Positions 34,433 to 44,170 are shown, counted from the stretch's first letter. The stretch is DNA of 64,000 bases from Caulobacter sp. RHG1 (GCF_013181195.1 NZ_SMZP01000001.1:744001-808000); one strand, 5' to 3'. The notes: generated by a model from the letters alone, not told the origin. Numbers and translations are program-made.

Positions 34433-35832
34433 GCGACGACCTCCGGCTTCAATGCTCGCAGCACCGGCTCCGCTGCGTCCAGCGCCTTGCGGATGATCGC
34501 CACCAGCTCGTCGATCTGGGCGTGGGTGATGATCAGCGGCGGGCAGCAGACGATGCTGTCGCGGATGGCGCGGACCATCAGGCCACCCTCGATACATAGG
34601 TCGCGGACGATCGGGCCTGCCTCGCCCTCCTTGTCGAGGAAGCGCAGGTTCGTGCCTTTTTCGCGGACGATCTCGACCGCGCCGATCAGGCCCAGCGAGC
34701 GGGTCTCCCCGACCAGCGGATGGTCGTTCAGGGTGGCGAGCGCCTTGGCGAGATAGGGTCCGGTGTCGTCGCGGGTGCGCTCGACCAGGGCCTCGCGCTC
34801 CAGGATCTCGATGTTCTTCAGCGCCACGGCCGCGCAGGTCGGGTGGCCCGAATAGGTAAAGCCGTGGATGAAGTCGCCGCCCTTTTCGCGCAACTCGGCG
34901 ACGATGTGGTCCGCCACGCCCACGGCGCTGATCGGCAGGTAGCCGGACGACAGGCCCTTGGCCATGGCGATCAGGTCCGGCTTGATGCCGTAGTGCTGGT
35001 GGCCGAACCATTGGCCCAACCGCCCAAAGCCGCAGATCACCTCATCGCAGACCAGCAGGATCCCGTACTTGCGGCACAGCGCCTCGACCGCCGGCCAGTA
35101 GCCGTCCGGCGGGATGATCACCCCGCCCGCGCCCTGCACCGGCTCGCCGATGAAGGCCGCGACGTTCTCGGGCCCGACCTCAAGGATCTTGTCCTCGATC
35201 TCCTGCACCGCGCGATCGCGGAAGGCGGCCGGGTCCTCGCCGAAGCCGTCGCCGAACAGATAGGGCTGCATGACGTGCTCGACGCCATCGATCGGCAGGT
35301 CGCCCTGGGCATGCATGTGCTTCATGCCGCCTAGCGAGACGCCGGCCACGGTCGAGCCGTGATAGGCGTTCCAGCGGCTGATGAAGACCTTCCGCTGCGG
35401 CTGCTCCTTGAGCTTCCAGTAGTGGCGGACCAGGCGGAAGACCGTGTCGTTGGCCTCCGACCCCGACGAGTTGAAGAACACGTGGGTCAGGTGATCGCCC
35501 ATCTTCTGCGCGATCTTGGCCGCGAGGGTCACAGTGGGCGGCGTCGCGGTCTTGAAGAAGGTGTTGTAGTACGGCAGCTCCAGCATCTGCTCGTACGCCG
35601 CGTCGGCCAGCTCCTTGCGGCCGTAGCCGACATTGACGCACCACAGGCCGGCCATGCCGTCCAGGATCTGGTGGCCTTCTCCGTCGTGGATGTAGACGCC
35701 GTCGGCGCGGGTGATGATCCGGCTGCCGCCCATCTGCGCGATGACCTTGTGGTCGGCCTGGGCTGGCAAGTGGTGGGCGAGATCCAGGCGCTTGAGCTCG
35801 GCGATGTCGTGGTTGCGGATCGGGACGGTCAT
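34429..35832 (-). CDS. class III polyamine:pyruvate aminotransferase-like enzyme
   Basis: 467 residues from ATG 35832 (MTVPIRNHD), with AGGAG upstream. PLP lysine in AMAKGLSSGYLPISAVG, cofactor Asp in LLVCDEVICGFGRLG, and the NSSGSEANDT motif. The closest pattern is the SpuC/putrescine-pyruvate transaminase group. It is placed between the transporter ATPase and the ligase gene, so putrescine or a related diamine is the likely amino donor. An alternative route to 4-aminobutanal would thus exist beside the PuuA/PuuB route. Confidence 0.88.
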   Translation of the reverse strand: MTVPIRNHDIAELKRLDLAHHLPAQADHKVIAQMGGSRIITRADGVYIHDGEGHQILDGMAGLWCVNVGYGRKELADAAYEQMLELPYYNTFFKTATPPTVTLAAKIAQKMGDHLTHVFFNSSGSEANDTVFRLVRHYWKLKEQPQRKVFISRWNAYHGSTVAGVSLGGMKHMHAQGDLPIDGVEHVMQPYLFGDGFGEDPAAFRDRAVQEIEDKILEVGPENVAAFIGEPVQGAGGVIIPPDGYWPAVEALCRKYGILLVCDEVICGFGRLGQWFGHQHYGIKPDLIAMAKGLSSGYLPISAVGVADHIVAELREKGGDFIHGFTYSGHPTCAAVALKNIEILEREALVERTRDDTGPYLAKALATLNDHPLVGETRSLGLIGAVEIVREKGTNLRFLDKEGEAGPIVRDLCIEGGLMVRAIRDSIVCCPPLIITHAQIDELVAIIRKALDAAEPVLRALKPEVVA

Positions 35833-35876
35833 CGTGGCTCCTGACGAACTTTCTTCTTGCTTGAAACGCGTAAAGC

Positions 35877-36995
35877 TCAGCTCAGCAGCACAGCCGGCGA
35901 ACACGCATGCCAGCACAGCCACACCGTCTCGCCCAGCTTGAAATCCTCCTGGTCCCATCGGGTCAGGTTCGAGCGCTGGACTTTCACACGGCGCCCGCTG
36001 GCGATCTCGACTTCATAGGTGGATGAGCCGCCCAGATAGGCCTCGTGCTTGATGACACCGGCAACCGCGTTGGTCCCCTTCGGCGCGTCGCCGAGATTGG
36101 GGGCTGCGTCGCCGTCCTTCTTGTGAAGCTCGATCTTCTCGGGCCGGATGGCCGCCCAGACCGCGCCGCCGCGCGCGCCGGTGACGCCGTGGTCCAGGAA
36201 GATGTCGACCGGCAGATCGGGCGAGCGGATCACTGCGTGGCTGGGTTCGTCGACGGCCAGCACGCCCTCGAACAGATTCACGCTGCCGATGAAGTCGGCC
36301 ACGAACCGACTGGCGGGGAATTCGTAGAGGTCATTGGGCGTGGCGACCTGCTGCAGCACGCCCCGGCTCATCACCGCGCAGCGCGTCGCCAGGGCCAGGG
36401 CCTCGTCCTGGTCGTGAGTGACCATGATGAAGGTGATGCCGACCTTCTCCTGCAGGGTGCACAGCTCGGTGCGCATCTGCTCGCGCAGCTTGGCGTCCAG
36501 GGCCGACAGCGGCTCGTCCAGCAGCAGCACGCGCGGCCGCTTGACCAGCGCCCGGGCCAGAGCCACCCGCTGGCGTTGGCCGCCCGACAGCTGGTCAGGC
36601 TTGCGGTGGCCCAGGCCACCCAGCTGCACCAGCTCCAGCGCCTCTTCGACGCGACGGTCGCGTTCGGCCTTGGCGACCTTGTCGACCACCAGGCCGTAGG
36701 CGACGTTGTCGGCCACGCTGATGTGCGGAAACACGGCGTAGGACTGGAACACCATGTTCACCGGCCGCCTGTTGGGCGGCGTATTGGAGATGTCCTGGCC
36801 GTCGATCAGGATCCGGCCCTCGGTGGGCGTCTCGAAGCCGGCCAGCATCCGCAGCAGGGTGGTCTTGCCGCAGCCCGACGGCCCCAGCAGCGAGAAGAAC
36901 TCGCCCTCGTGGATGGTCAGGGAGACGTCGTCGACGGCGGTCATCTTGCCGAACCGTTTGCTGACGTTCTCGAAAGTGATGATCGGCTTGCTCAT
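35877..36995 (-). CDS. potG: polyamine ABC transporter ATP-binding subunit
   Basis: 372 residues. Walker A GPSGCGKT (38-45), signature LSGGQ (136-140), Walker B VLLLDE (156-161) and switch His194 are intact. A C-terminal TOBE domain (about 290-370) fits the PotA/PotG importers. It starts 4 bases inside the end of the inner permease gene. Together with the two permeases and binding protein it forms a complete polyamine importer. Confidence 0.93.
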   Translation of the reverse strand: MSKPIITFENVSKRFGKMTAVDDVSLTIHEGEFFSLLGPSGCGKTTLLRMLAGFETPTEGRILIDGQDISNTPPNRRPVNMVFQSYAVFPHISVADNVAYGLVVDKVAKAERDRRVEEALELVQLGGLGHRKPDQLSGGQRQRVALARALVKRPRVLLLDEPLSALDAKLREQMRTELCTLQEKVGITFIMVTHDQDEALALATRCAVMSRGVLQQVATPNDLYEFPASRFVADFIGSVNLFEGVLAVDEPSHAVIRSPDLPVDIFLDHGVTGARGGAVWAAIRPEKIELHKKDGDAAPNLGDAPKGTNAVAGVIKHEAYLGGSSTYEVEIASGRRVKVQRSNLTRWDQEDFKLGETVWLCWHACSPAVLLS

Positions 36996-37849
36996 TTAGC
37001 GTCCCCCGCCCCATGCCCCGCGGTTGCGGCCGGGTCCCCCTGCAGTTTCAGCGCCGCCGCGGTCAGCAGCACGGTCAGCACGATCAGCACCGTCGAGGCC
37101 GCATTGACTTCCGGCGTCACCGAGAAGCGGACCATCGAATAGACCTTCACCGGGAAGGTCACGGTGTCCGGCCCTGCGGTGAAGAAGGTGATGACGAAGT
37201 CGTCCAGGCTGAGCGTGAAGGCCAAGAGCGCTCCGGCCACCAGCGACGGGGCCATGTGCGGCAGGATCACATCCTTGATGGTGCGGAACTCGCCGGCGCC
37301 CAGGTCGCGGGCGGCCTCCTCCATCTCGCGGTTGAAGCTGGCCATGCGGGCGCGCACCACCACCGCCACGAACGGAAACGAGAACGACACGTGGGCGATG
37401 ATGATCGCCCCGAGGTTCAGCGGCCACGGCAGCCCCTGCGGCCACGGCATGACCCGGGCGAAGAACACCAACATGGCCACGCCCATGCAGATTTCGGGCA
37501 CCACGATCGGCAGGGCCAGCGCCCCGTCCAGGGCCGTCTTGCCGGGGAACCGGAAGCGCCACAAAACGAGCGCCGCCGCCGCGCCCAGGAATAGGCTCAG
37601 CACCGTCGAGACCGCCGCGATGGTCAGGCTGTTGCCGAACGCCTCCAGAAGGGCGGAGTCGTTGAACAGCTTGTCGTAATATTTGAGCGTGAAGCCCTTC
37701 CAGACGATGTTGCGCCGGCTGTCGTTGAAGCTGAACGCCATCAGCGCGACCAGCGGCGCGTAGAGAAATATCGCCACGGCCGCCAGCCAGGCCTGCATCT
37801 GCCAGCGGCGGAGATATTCGAGGGGACCAGGAGCGCTGCGCTTGCTCAT
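36992..37849 (-). CDS. potI: polyamine ABC transporter permease 2
   Basis: 285 residues with six hydrophobic helices and the ABC-permease EAA loop (MEEAARDLGAGEFRTIKDVILPHMAP). ATG 37849 (MSKRSAPGPLEYLRRW) overlaps the stop of the other permease gene by 4 bases; longer upstream codons only re-read that gene. The sequence FSFNDSRRNIVWKGFTLKYYDKL is typical of PotI-like subunits. It pairs with the PotH-like subunit to form the membrane channel. Confidence 0.92.
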   Translation of the reverse strand: MSKRSAPGPLEYLRRWQMQAWLAAVAIFLYAPLVALMAFSFNDSRRNIVWKGFTLKYYDKLFNDSALLEAFGNSLTIAAVSTVLSLFLGAAAALVLWRFRFPGKTALDGALALPIVVPEICMGVAMLVFFARVMPWPQGLPWPLNLGAIIIAHVSFSFPFVAVVVRARMASFNREMEEAARDLGAGEFRTIKDVILPHMAPSLVAGALLAFTLSLDDFVITFFTAGPDTVTFPVKVYSMVRFSVTPEVNAASTVLIVLTVLLTAAALKLQGDPAATAGHGAGDAK

Positions 37850-38736
37850 CCCCTGGCCTCCGGCGTCTTCTTCGCCAGCAGCGCCTGGATCGCGATGGCG
37901 ATGAAGGTCAGGTACATCAGCACGAAGGACATGGCCGCGCCGAACGGCCAGTCGTTGGCGCGCTTGAACTGGCGCTCGATGACGTTTGCTATCATCTGGC
38001 TGTCGGGGCCGCCCAGCAGGTCCGGCGTCAGATAGGCGCCCAGCGCCGGGATGAAGGTGATCAGGATCCCCGAGGCGATGCCCGGCAGGGCCAGCGGCAC
38101 GACCACCTTGAACAGGGTCCGCAGGTGCCCGGCGCCCAGGTCGAGACTGGCCTCCAGCAGCGACTTGTCCAGCCGGTCCAGCGCCGAATAGAGCGGCAGC
38201 ACCATGAACGGCAGGTGGACGTAGACCAGGCCCAGGATCACCGCGAAATTGTTGTGCAGCAGTTGCAGCGGCTGGAAGTCGCCCAGCGGCGCGAAAACGC
38301 TCGCCAGGTTCCACAGCCACTCAAAGCCCTGATTGACGTAGCCCTCGGTGCGCAGCACGGCGATCAGGGCGTAGGTCCGGATCAGGAGGTTCGTCCAGAA
38401 CGGCAGCATGATCAGCAGCAGCAGCCAGGTCTTGGCCTTGTCGGAGGCGAAGGTGATGGCCAGCGCCACCGGAAAACCGACTGCCAGGCACAGGCCCGTC
38501 GTCAGGGCCGCGACCCAGGCCGATTTCAGGAAGATCTTCAGGTACAGCGGCTCGATCGCCCGGGCGTAGTTGCCGAAAGTGCCGCTGATGGCGATCTCCG
38601 TCAGGCCATCGTTGTGGCCGAAGCTGTAGGCCCAGACGATCGCCAGCGGCGCCAGGAAGAACAGCGCCAGCCACACCAGCGGCGGTCCCAGCGCCGCGGC
38701 GAAGACGGCCTTGGCCTGTTTCCAGGATTGCTCCAT
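37846..38736 (-). CDS. potH: polyamine ABC transporter permease 1
   Basis: 296 residues from ATG 38736 (a TTG one codon earlier is possible). There are six transmembrane helices and an EAA loop (LLEASLDLGAGHLRTLFKVVVPLALP). It resembles PotB/PotH. The gene follows an inverted-repeat element that separates it from the binding-protein gene, so the transporter part of the operon may be expressed at a different level from the binding protein. Confidence 0.92.
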   Translation of the reverse strand: MEQSWKQAKAVFAAALGPPLVWLALFFLAPLAIVWAYSFGHNDGLTEIAISGTFGNYARAIEPLYLKIFLKSAWVAALTTGLCLAVGFPVALAITFASDKAKTWLLLLIMLPFWTNLLIRTYALIAVLRTEGYVNQGFEWLWNLASVFAPLGDFQPLQLLHNNFAVILGLVYVHLPFMVLPLYSALDRLDKSLLEASLDLGAGHLRTLFKVVVPLALPGIASGILITFIPALGAYLTPDLLGGPDSQMIANVIERQFKRANDWPFGAAMSFVLMYLTFIAIAIQALLAKKTPEARG

Positions 38737-38760
38737 CAAGGTCCCCCGTCTCCCAAGATC

Positions 38761-38872
38761 CTCCCCCGCGTTGCGGGGGAGGTGGCCCAGAGGGCCGGAG
38801 GGGGCTAGCCCGGCCTAGGCCGCATTTGCCCCCTCAGTCGCTCCGCGACAGCTCCCCCGCAACGCGGGGGAG
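38761..38872. repeat. GC-rich inverted-repeat element (group A)
   Basis: The left hairpin CTCCCCCGC-GTT-GCGGGGGAG (38761-38781) and the right hairpin CTCCCCCGC-AAC-GCGGGGGAG (38852-38872) are exact reverse complements. Inner segments include GGCCCAGAGGGCC and TCGCTCCGCGA. It lies inside the operon between the binding-protein and permease genes and could trim or attenuate the transcript. Confidence 0.87.
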
Positions 38873-38886
38873 CATTTACGTCGGCA

Positions 38887-39975
38887 TCAAGCCGCCCGCA
38901 CCCGGGTGATGACTTCCTCGTACAAGCTCGCCTTCTCGGCCCCCTCGAACGCGCCGTACTCGCACTTGGCCAGGATGGCGGCCGGCGGGAAGATCACCGG
39001 ATTGTTCTTGTAGTCGTCGGGCATCAGCGCTTTCGCCGCCGCATTGGGGGTCGGGTAGAGGATCGTCTTGCTGATCTCGGCCCCGGCCTGCGCGTCCAGC
39101 AGGTAGTTGATGAAGGCGTGGGCGTTGTTGGGCCGCGGCGCGCCTTTCGGGATGCACAGGGTGTCGGAGTTCAGCAAGCTGCCCTCCTTGGGGATCACGA
39201 AGTCGAGGTCCGGATCCTCCTTCATCACCTGGGCGATGTCGCCGTTGTACTCCAGCACCAGGTCGACCTCGCCCGACAGCAGCAGATCCTGGCCGTTGTC
39301 GTCGTGGAAGGCCTTCACGTTCGGCTTCTGCTTGATCAGCATCTGCTCGATGCGCACCAGCATGTCGGCAGGGATGTCGTTGACGCTGTGGCCGAGATAC
39401 TTGGCCGACAGCCGCACCAGATCGGCGCTTTCCGACAGCAGGGCGATGCGCCCCTTGTACTGGTCGCTGTCCAGCAGCCACTTCCAGCTGTCGGGAACGC
39501 CCTTCACCTTGCTCTTGCGATAGCCGATGCCCAGAGCCAGCCAGGTGTAGGGCATCGAGAACTTCCGCCCCGGGTCGTAGTCCGGGTTCATGAAGGTCGG
39601 ATCGACGTTCTTCAGGTTGGGGATCTTGGCATGGTCCAGCGGCTCCAGCAGACCGGCCTGGCCCATCCGGGTCACGAACTCGTTGGACGGCACGATGACG
39701 TCGAAGCCGGGATTGCCGGCCTTCAGCTTGGCGAACAGCTCGTCGTTGGTCGCGAACAGGCTCATGTTCACGTCGACGCCCGAGGCCTTCTTGAAGTCGC
39801 CCAGCGTCGTCTCGCCGATATAGGTGTCCCAGTTGTAGAAGTTCAGCTTGGCTTCTTCGCCGCCGGGGGTCGCCTTGGGCTTCTCGCCGCAGGCGGTGAA
39901 GGTCATGCCAATGGCGGCCGCGCCGAAGGCCGTGAGAAGCGAGCGCCGCGAAGCGCCATTCTGAAAGCTACCCAT
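38887..39975 (-). CDS. potF: polyamine-binding periplasmic lipoprotein of the ABC transporter
   Basis: 362 residues. The N-terminus has a twin Arg (10-11, SRRSLL) and a lipobox ending at Cys29 (TFTAC), so it looks Tat-exported and lipid-anchored. The mature part is a PotD/PotF-type binding protein: LNFYNWDTYIGETTLGDFKKASG, DVIVPSNEFVTRMGQAGLL and a C-terminal hinge lobe. The ATG at 39975 follows GGAGGG. It binds putrescine or spermidine outside and delivers it to the two permeases. It follows the second ligase gene by 33 bases. Confidence 0.93.
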   Translation of the reverse strand: MGSFQNGASRRSLLTAFGAAAIGMTFTACGEKPKATPGGEEAKLNFYNWDTYIGETTLGDFKKASGVDVNMSLFATNDELFAKLKAGNPGFDVIVPSNEFVTRMGQAGLLEPLDHAKIPNLKNVDPTFMNPDYDPGRKFSMPYTWLALGIGYRKSKVKGVPDSWKWLLDSDQYKGRIALLSESADLVRLSAKYLGHSVNDIPADMLVRIEQMLIKQKPNVKAFHDDNGQDLLLSGEVDLVLEYNGDIAQVMKEDPDLDFVIPKEGSLLNSDTLCIPKGAPRPNNAHAFINYLLDAQAGAEISKTILYPTPNAAAKALMPDDYKNNPVIFPPAAILAKCEYGAFEGAEKASLYEEVITRVRAA

Positions 39976-40008
39976 CCGAAACTCCCTCCTGTTTCGTTCT
40001 AGTTTTTG

Positions 40009-41388
40009 TCAGGCGTTGCGCAGGTACCAGTCGAAATCCAGCTCGGTGACGACCTCGAAGAACCGCGCCTGTTCCGTACGCTTTACCGCCACGAACATGT
40101 CCACGAAGCGATCGCCCAGATAGTCGCGCAGAACGTCGGACTTCTCGAACAGGTCGACGGCCGCGAACCAGTGGGTCGGCAACCGGCTGTTTTCCTTGGC
40201 CGCCGCGGCATAGCCGTCGCCGACCACCGCCGGGCCGGGATCCAGCTTACTGGCGATGCCGTGGTGGGCGCTGGCCAGCAGCACGGCCAGCACCAGGTAC
40301 GGATTGGCGTCGGCCCCGGCCACGCGGTGCTCGACATGACGCGTCTTTGGCGGACCGGCCGGCACGCGCAGTGATACGGTGCGGTTGTTGACGCCCCAGG
40401 TCGGGGCCACCGGCGCGTAAGAGTTGGCCTTGAAGCGGCGATAGCTGTTGGCGTTCGGCGCCAGGATCGCCATGCCCTCGCCCAGCAGAACCTTCATGCC
40501 GGCGATCGCCTGCTTCAGCAGGGGCGAACCCTCCAGATCCTCGGCGGCGCAAAGGTTGTTCCCGTCCGCGTCATTGACGCTGAGATGGACGTGGAAGCCG
40601 TTGCCGGCCCGGTCGCTCCACGGCTTGGCCATGAAGGTCGCCTCGCAGCCGTGGCGCAGGGCCACGCCCTTGGCGGCGCGCTTGTACAGCACGGCGTCAT
40701 CGGCGGCCCGCAGCGCGTCGGGCTTGTGCTTCAGGGTCAGCTCGACCTGACCCGGGGCGAATTCCGAGATGGCGCCTTCCAGCGGCACGCCCAGGATGTC
40801 GGCGGTGTCCCACAACTCGCGCAGAAACGGGGCGTGGGCCTCCAGTTCGGGCAGACCATAGACCTGGATGCCGGTCGGATGCTGGCCGGTCTGCATCGAC
40901 TTGGCCGGCATCAGCTGGCCGCCAGGACCACGCCGCTGATCGACGAGGTAGTATTCCAGCTCGCAGGCCGCGACGGGCGTCAGGCCGTCGGCGGCGTAGC
41001 GGTTCAGGACACGCTGCAGCACGTGGCGCGGGTCCAGGTCGTTGGGCGTCCCGTCCAGCTCGTACATCGACAGCATGACCTGGGCGACGTCGGGGCCCAG
41101 CCACGGGGCCAGGGTCAGGCTCCCGGGCACGGGCCGCGCGCGGCGGTCGGCGTCGCCGTCTTCCCAGACCAGACCGGTGTCCTCGCAGTCGGCTCCGGTG
41201 GTGTCGATCACCAGCACCGAGCCGGGCAGGAAGCGGCCGTACTCGTAGATCGCCTCCAGCTCGTGCACGCGCAGCCGCTTGCCGCGGGGCACGCCGGTCA
41301 TGCTGGTGAAGAACACCTCGACGAACTTGACCTGCGGATGGGCGGCCAGGAAGTCGCGGCATTCCTGGATGTCGGCCACTTGGCTCAT
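40009..41388 (-). CDS. second glutamine synthetase-like gamma-glutamylpolyamine ligase
   Basis: 459 residues and clearly a paralogue of the ligase at 33.0-34.4 kb, with the same layout: MTGVPRGKRLRVHELEAIY, CELEYYLVDQ, GNGFHVHLSVND, TWGVNNRTVSLR and VAGADANPYLVLAVLL. The ATG at 41388 overlaps the preceding aminotransferase stop by 4 bases. Two such ligases in one cluster suggest different amine substrates (for example putrescine and another polyamine or monoamine), but which is which cannot be told. Confidence 0.87.
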   Translation of the reverse strand: MSQVADIQECRDFLAAHPQVKFVEVFFTSMTGVPRGKRLRVHELEAIYEYGRFLPGSVLVIDTTGADCEDTGLVWEDGDADRRARPVPGSLTLAPWLGPDVAQVMLSMYELDGTPNDLDPRHVLQRVLNRYAADGLTPVAACELEYYLVDQRRGPGGQLMPAKSMQTGQHPTGIQVYGLPELEAHAPFLRELWDTADILGVPLEGAISEFAPGQVELTLKHKPDALRAADDAVLYKRAAKGVALRHGCEATFMAKPWSDRAGNGFHVHLSVNDADGNNLCAAEDLEGSPLLKQAIAGMKVLLGEGMAILAPNANSYRRFKANSYAPVAPTWGVNNRTVSLRVPAGPPKTRHVEHRVAGADANPYLVLAVLLASAHHGIASKLDPGPAVVGDGYAAAAKENSRLPTHWFAAVDLFEKSDVLRDYLGDRFVDMFVAVKRTEQARFFEVVTELDFDWYLRNA

Positions 41389-42719
41389 GCTTCCCTCGTC
41401 GCGATCGCGAAGCCGTCAATGGCCGCGACCAACCGGTCGATCGCCGCGTCGTCGGTGACGGGCGAGACCAGCATCATGGTGTGGAAGGGCGCGATCAGCA
41501 CGCCCCGGTTGATCAGCCACAGATGCAGCGCTTCCACACGGTCGTGGTCCAGCACTTTTCGCATCGCGGCGGCGTTCTTCGGTGGATTGCTTGCGAACAC
41601 CAGTTCGACCCGCGCGCCGACATGGACCACCGACCACGGCAGGCCGCGCGCGGCGATGACGCCTTCCAGGCCCGCCACCAGCCGCGCGGCGCCGGCCAGC
41701 ATCCTGGCGTAGGCCGCGTCGGTCATCACCTCCGACAGCATGGCCCGCATGGCGGCCATGGCCAGCGCATTGCCCGACAGCGTGGTGCCGATGCCGGACT
41801 GGCCCGGGCCTATCTGCTGCTGCGCTTCGTCCATCCGCGCCGAGAGTTCTGCCGTGACGCCCCAGACGGCGGCCGGCACGCCGCCGGCGACGGCCTTGCC
41901 CAGCACGAAGATGTCAGGCTCCAGGCCGTGGGCCTTGGTATAGCCGCCGGGACCGGTCGACATGGTGTGGGTCTCGTCGATGACCAGCAGGGTCCCGGCG
42001 TCGCGGCTCAGCCGGCGCAGGGCGTCGTGGAAGCCGGGCTCGGGCAGGATCATCCCGCAGTTGGTCATCACCGGCTCGGCCAGCACGGCGGCGACGTCGC
42101 CGGATGCCAGCGCGGCTTCCAGCGCTTCGAGGTCGTTGAACGGCACGACGCGCGTGGTGGCCGTCAGGTCATGGACCTGGCCCAGCAGGCCCGGCTTCAT
42201 CGTCGCGACGCCGTCGCTGAGCGCCACGAACGCATCCTCGACCATGCCGTGATAGCAGCCGTCGAACACCACGATCACCGGTCGCTGCGTCACCGCCCGC
42301 GCCCAGCGGATCGCCGCGCGGTTGGCGTCGCTGGCCGTGGTCGCCGCCTGCCACAGCGGCAGGCCGAACCGCTCGGCCAGGAGCTTGCCGACGATCACCG
42401 CCGAGGCGGTCGGCAGCATGAACCCCGCGCCGCGCCTGGCCTGGTCGGCGACGGCGGCCGCCACCGAGGCGTCGCCGTGCCCGAACATCGCCGGCGTGTC
42501 GCCCAGGCAGAAGTCGTCATAGAGCCGCCCATCGACATCGGTGACCTGCGCGCCGACGCCCTGCGCCGCGAAGATCGGCGACGGCGAAGCCCAGTCGTTC
42601 ATCCAGTGCATCGGCGCTCCGCCGCGCCAGACCGCAGCGGCGGCCTTGGCCATGGCGACGGAACGGGGATGCTCGGCGAGGAAGCGAGCGCGTTCGGCGG
42701 CGAGGAAGGCTGGGATCAT
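41385..42719 (-). CDS. class III aminotransferase, glutamate-1-semialdehyde-aminomutase-like
   Basis: 444 residues from ATG 42719 (MIPAFLAAERARF), overlapping the dehydrogenase stop by 4 bases. PLP lysine is in FVLGKAVAGGVPAAVWG and the cofactor Asp in LVIDETHTMS. The N-terminus and the lysine region resemble HemL-type enzymes, but position in a polyamine operon with coupled start and stop codons argues for an amine transaminase rather than heme synthesis. The substrate is unknown. Confidence 0.85.
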   Translation of the reverse strand: MIPAFLAAERARFLAEHPRSVAMAKAAAAVWRGGAPMHWMNDWASPSPIFAAQGVGAQVTDVDGRLYDDFCLGDTPAMFGHGDASVAAAVADQARRGAGFMLPTASAVIVGKLLAERFGLPLWQAATTASDANRAAIRWARAVTQRPVIVVFDGCYHGMVEDAFVALSDGVATMKPGLLGQVHDLTATTRVVPFNDLEALEAALASGDVAAVLAEPVMTNCGMILPEPGFHDALRRLSRDAGTLLVIDETHTMSTGPGGYTKAHGLEPDIFVLGKAVAGGVPAAVWGVTAELSARMDEAQQQIGPGQSGIGTTLSGNALAMAAMRAMLSEVMTDAAYARMLAGAARLVAGLEGVIAARGLPWSVVHVGARVELVFASNPPKNAAAMRKVLDHDRVEALHLWLINRGVLIAPFHTMMLVSPVTDDAAIDRLVAAIDGFAIATREA

Positions 42720-44170
42720 CCCACCCCGCCGAAACACAGATACTTGGTCTCCAGATACTCATCGAGACCCTCGGAGGCCCCCTCGCGGCCCAGGCCCGAT
42801 TCCTTCACGCCGCCGAACGGCGCGACTTCCGTCGAGATCAGGCCCTCGTTGATGCCGACCATGCCCGCCTCGATCGCCTCTGCCACGCGCCAGCAGCGGC
42901 CGACGTCGCGGCTGTAGAAATAGGCCGCCAGGCCGAACGGCGTGGCGTTGGCCAGTTCGATGGCTTGCTCCTCGGTGGTGAATTTCACGATCGGGGCGAC
43001 CGGGCCGAAGATCTCTTCCTGGAAGAGGCGCATGTCCGGCGTCACGTTGACAAGCACCGTAGGAGAGAAGAACCGCTGCGGATCGAAGGGATCGTCTCCG
43101 CCACCGACTGTCACATATGCGCCCGCGAGGACCGCTTCGTTGACGAGGTCTCCGACCTTCCGCATTGCCTTCGCATTAATAAGGGGACCGATCTGAACCC
43201 CTTCGGTCATACCGTTACCGACCTTCAGAACGTCAACCTTCTCGCTTAGCCGCGCCACGAAAGCATCGTGGATGCCGGCCTGGACGATCAGGCGGTTGGC
43301 GCACACGCAGGTCTGGCCGGTATTGCGGTACTTGCTGGCGATCGCGCCGTCGACGGCGGCCTCCAGGTCGGCGTCGTCGAAGACGATGAAAGGCGCATTG
43401 CCGCCCAGCTCGAGAGAGAGCTTCTTCATCGTGCCGGCGCACTGTTCGTACAGGATCTTGCCGACGGGGGTGGAGCCAGTGAACGACAGCTTGCGCACCC
43501 GGCTGTCGTCGCACAGGGCCTTGCCGATGGCGCTCGAGTCCTTGCCGGTGACGACGTTCAGCACGCCGGCCGGCACGCCGGCCTCAACCGCCAGCCGGGC
43601 GATGGCCAGGGCGCACAGCGGCGTCTCGGCGGCCGGCTTGACCACCACGGTGCAGCCGGCGGCCAGCGCTGGCCCCACCTTGCGGGTGATCATGGCGATC
43701 GGGAAGTTCCACGGCGCAATGGCCGCGCAGACGCCGATCGGCTGCTTGATCGACGCCAGCCGCTTGCCCGGCATGGGCGTTGGAATGGTGTGGCCGTAGG
43801 CGCGCTTGGCCTCGTCGGCGAACCAGTCGATGAACGCCGCGCCATAGGCCACCTCGCCCTTCGACTCCGCCAGCGGCTTGCCCTGCTCGGCGGTCATCAG
43901 CCGCGCCAGGTCGTCGGCGTGGGCCAGCATCAGGTCGCTCCACCGGCGCAGGATCGCCCCGCGTTCCTTGGCCGTCTTGGCCGACCAGGCCGGCAAGGCC
44001 CGGTGCGCGGCCCCTATCGCCACCCGCGTCTCGCTGGCCCCCAGGTCGGCGACCTGGGCGATCAGCGTCCCGTCGGCCGGATTGGTCACGTCGAAGCTGT
44101 CGTCTCCCTCGATCCACAGGCCGTCGATGAAGGCGGCGGTTTCGACGAGGCTTAGCGCTTGGGAGGTCAT
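42716..44170 (-). CDS. gabD: NAD(P)-dependent succinate-semialdehyde dehydrogenase
   Basis: 484 residues. Aldehyde dehydrogenase motifs are intact: FTGSTPVGK, the general-base Glu in ELGGNAPF, the catalytic Cys in NTGQTCVCANR, and GPVAPIVKF near the C-terminus. The last step of putrescine/GABA breakdown is oxidation of succinate semialdehyde to succinate, which fits the cluster. It could also act on gamma-glutamyl-aminobutanal, since no separate PuuC gene is present. It is the first gene of the minus-strand operon. Confidence 0.9.
   Translation of the reverse strand: MTSQALSLVETAAFIDGLWIEGDDSFDVTNPADGTLIAQVADLGASETRVAIGAAHRALPAWSAKTAKERGAILRRWSDLMLAHADDLARLMTAEQGKPLAESKGEVAYGAAFIDWFADEAKRAYGHTIPTPMPGKRLASIKQPIGVCAAIAPWNFPIAMITRKVGPALAAGCTVVVKPAAETPLCALAIARLAVEAGVPAGVLNVVTGKDSSAIGKALCDDSRVRKLSFTGSTPVGKILYEQCAGTMKKLSLELGGNAPFIVFDDADLEAAVDGAIASKYRNTGQTCVCANRLIVQAGIHDAFVARLSEKVDVLKVGNGMTEGVQIGPLINAKAMRKVGDLVNEAVLAGAYVTVGGGDDPFDPQRFFSPTVLVNVTPDMRLFQEEIFGPVAPIVKFTTEEQAIELANATPFGLAAYFYSRDVGRCWRVAEAIEAGMVGINEGLISTEVAPFGGVKESGLGREGASEGLDEYLETKYLCFGGVG

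Noticed and set aside
33035..35011. 658-residue frame for the first polyamine ligase
   Set aside because: The first 193 codons re-read the aminotransferase gene in another frame; the ligase proper begins at 34432 with a 4-base overlap.
41385..42719. hemL (glutamate-1-semialdehyde aminomutase) for the coupled aminotransferase
   Set aside because: Although the fold matches, coupling to gabD and a polyamine ligase makes a heme role unlikely; left as an unspecified class III aminotransferase.
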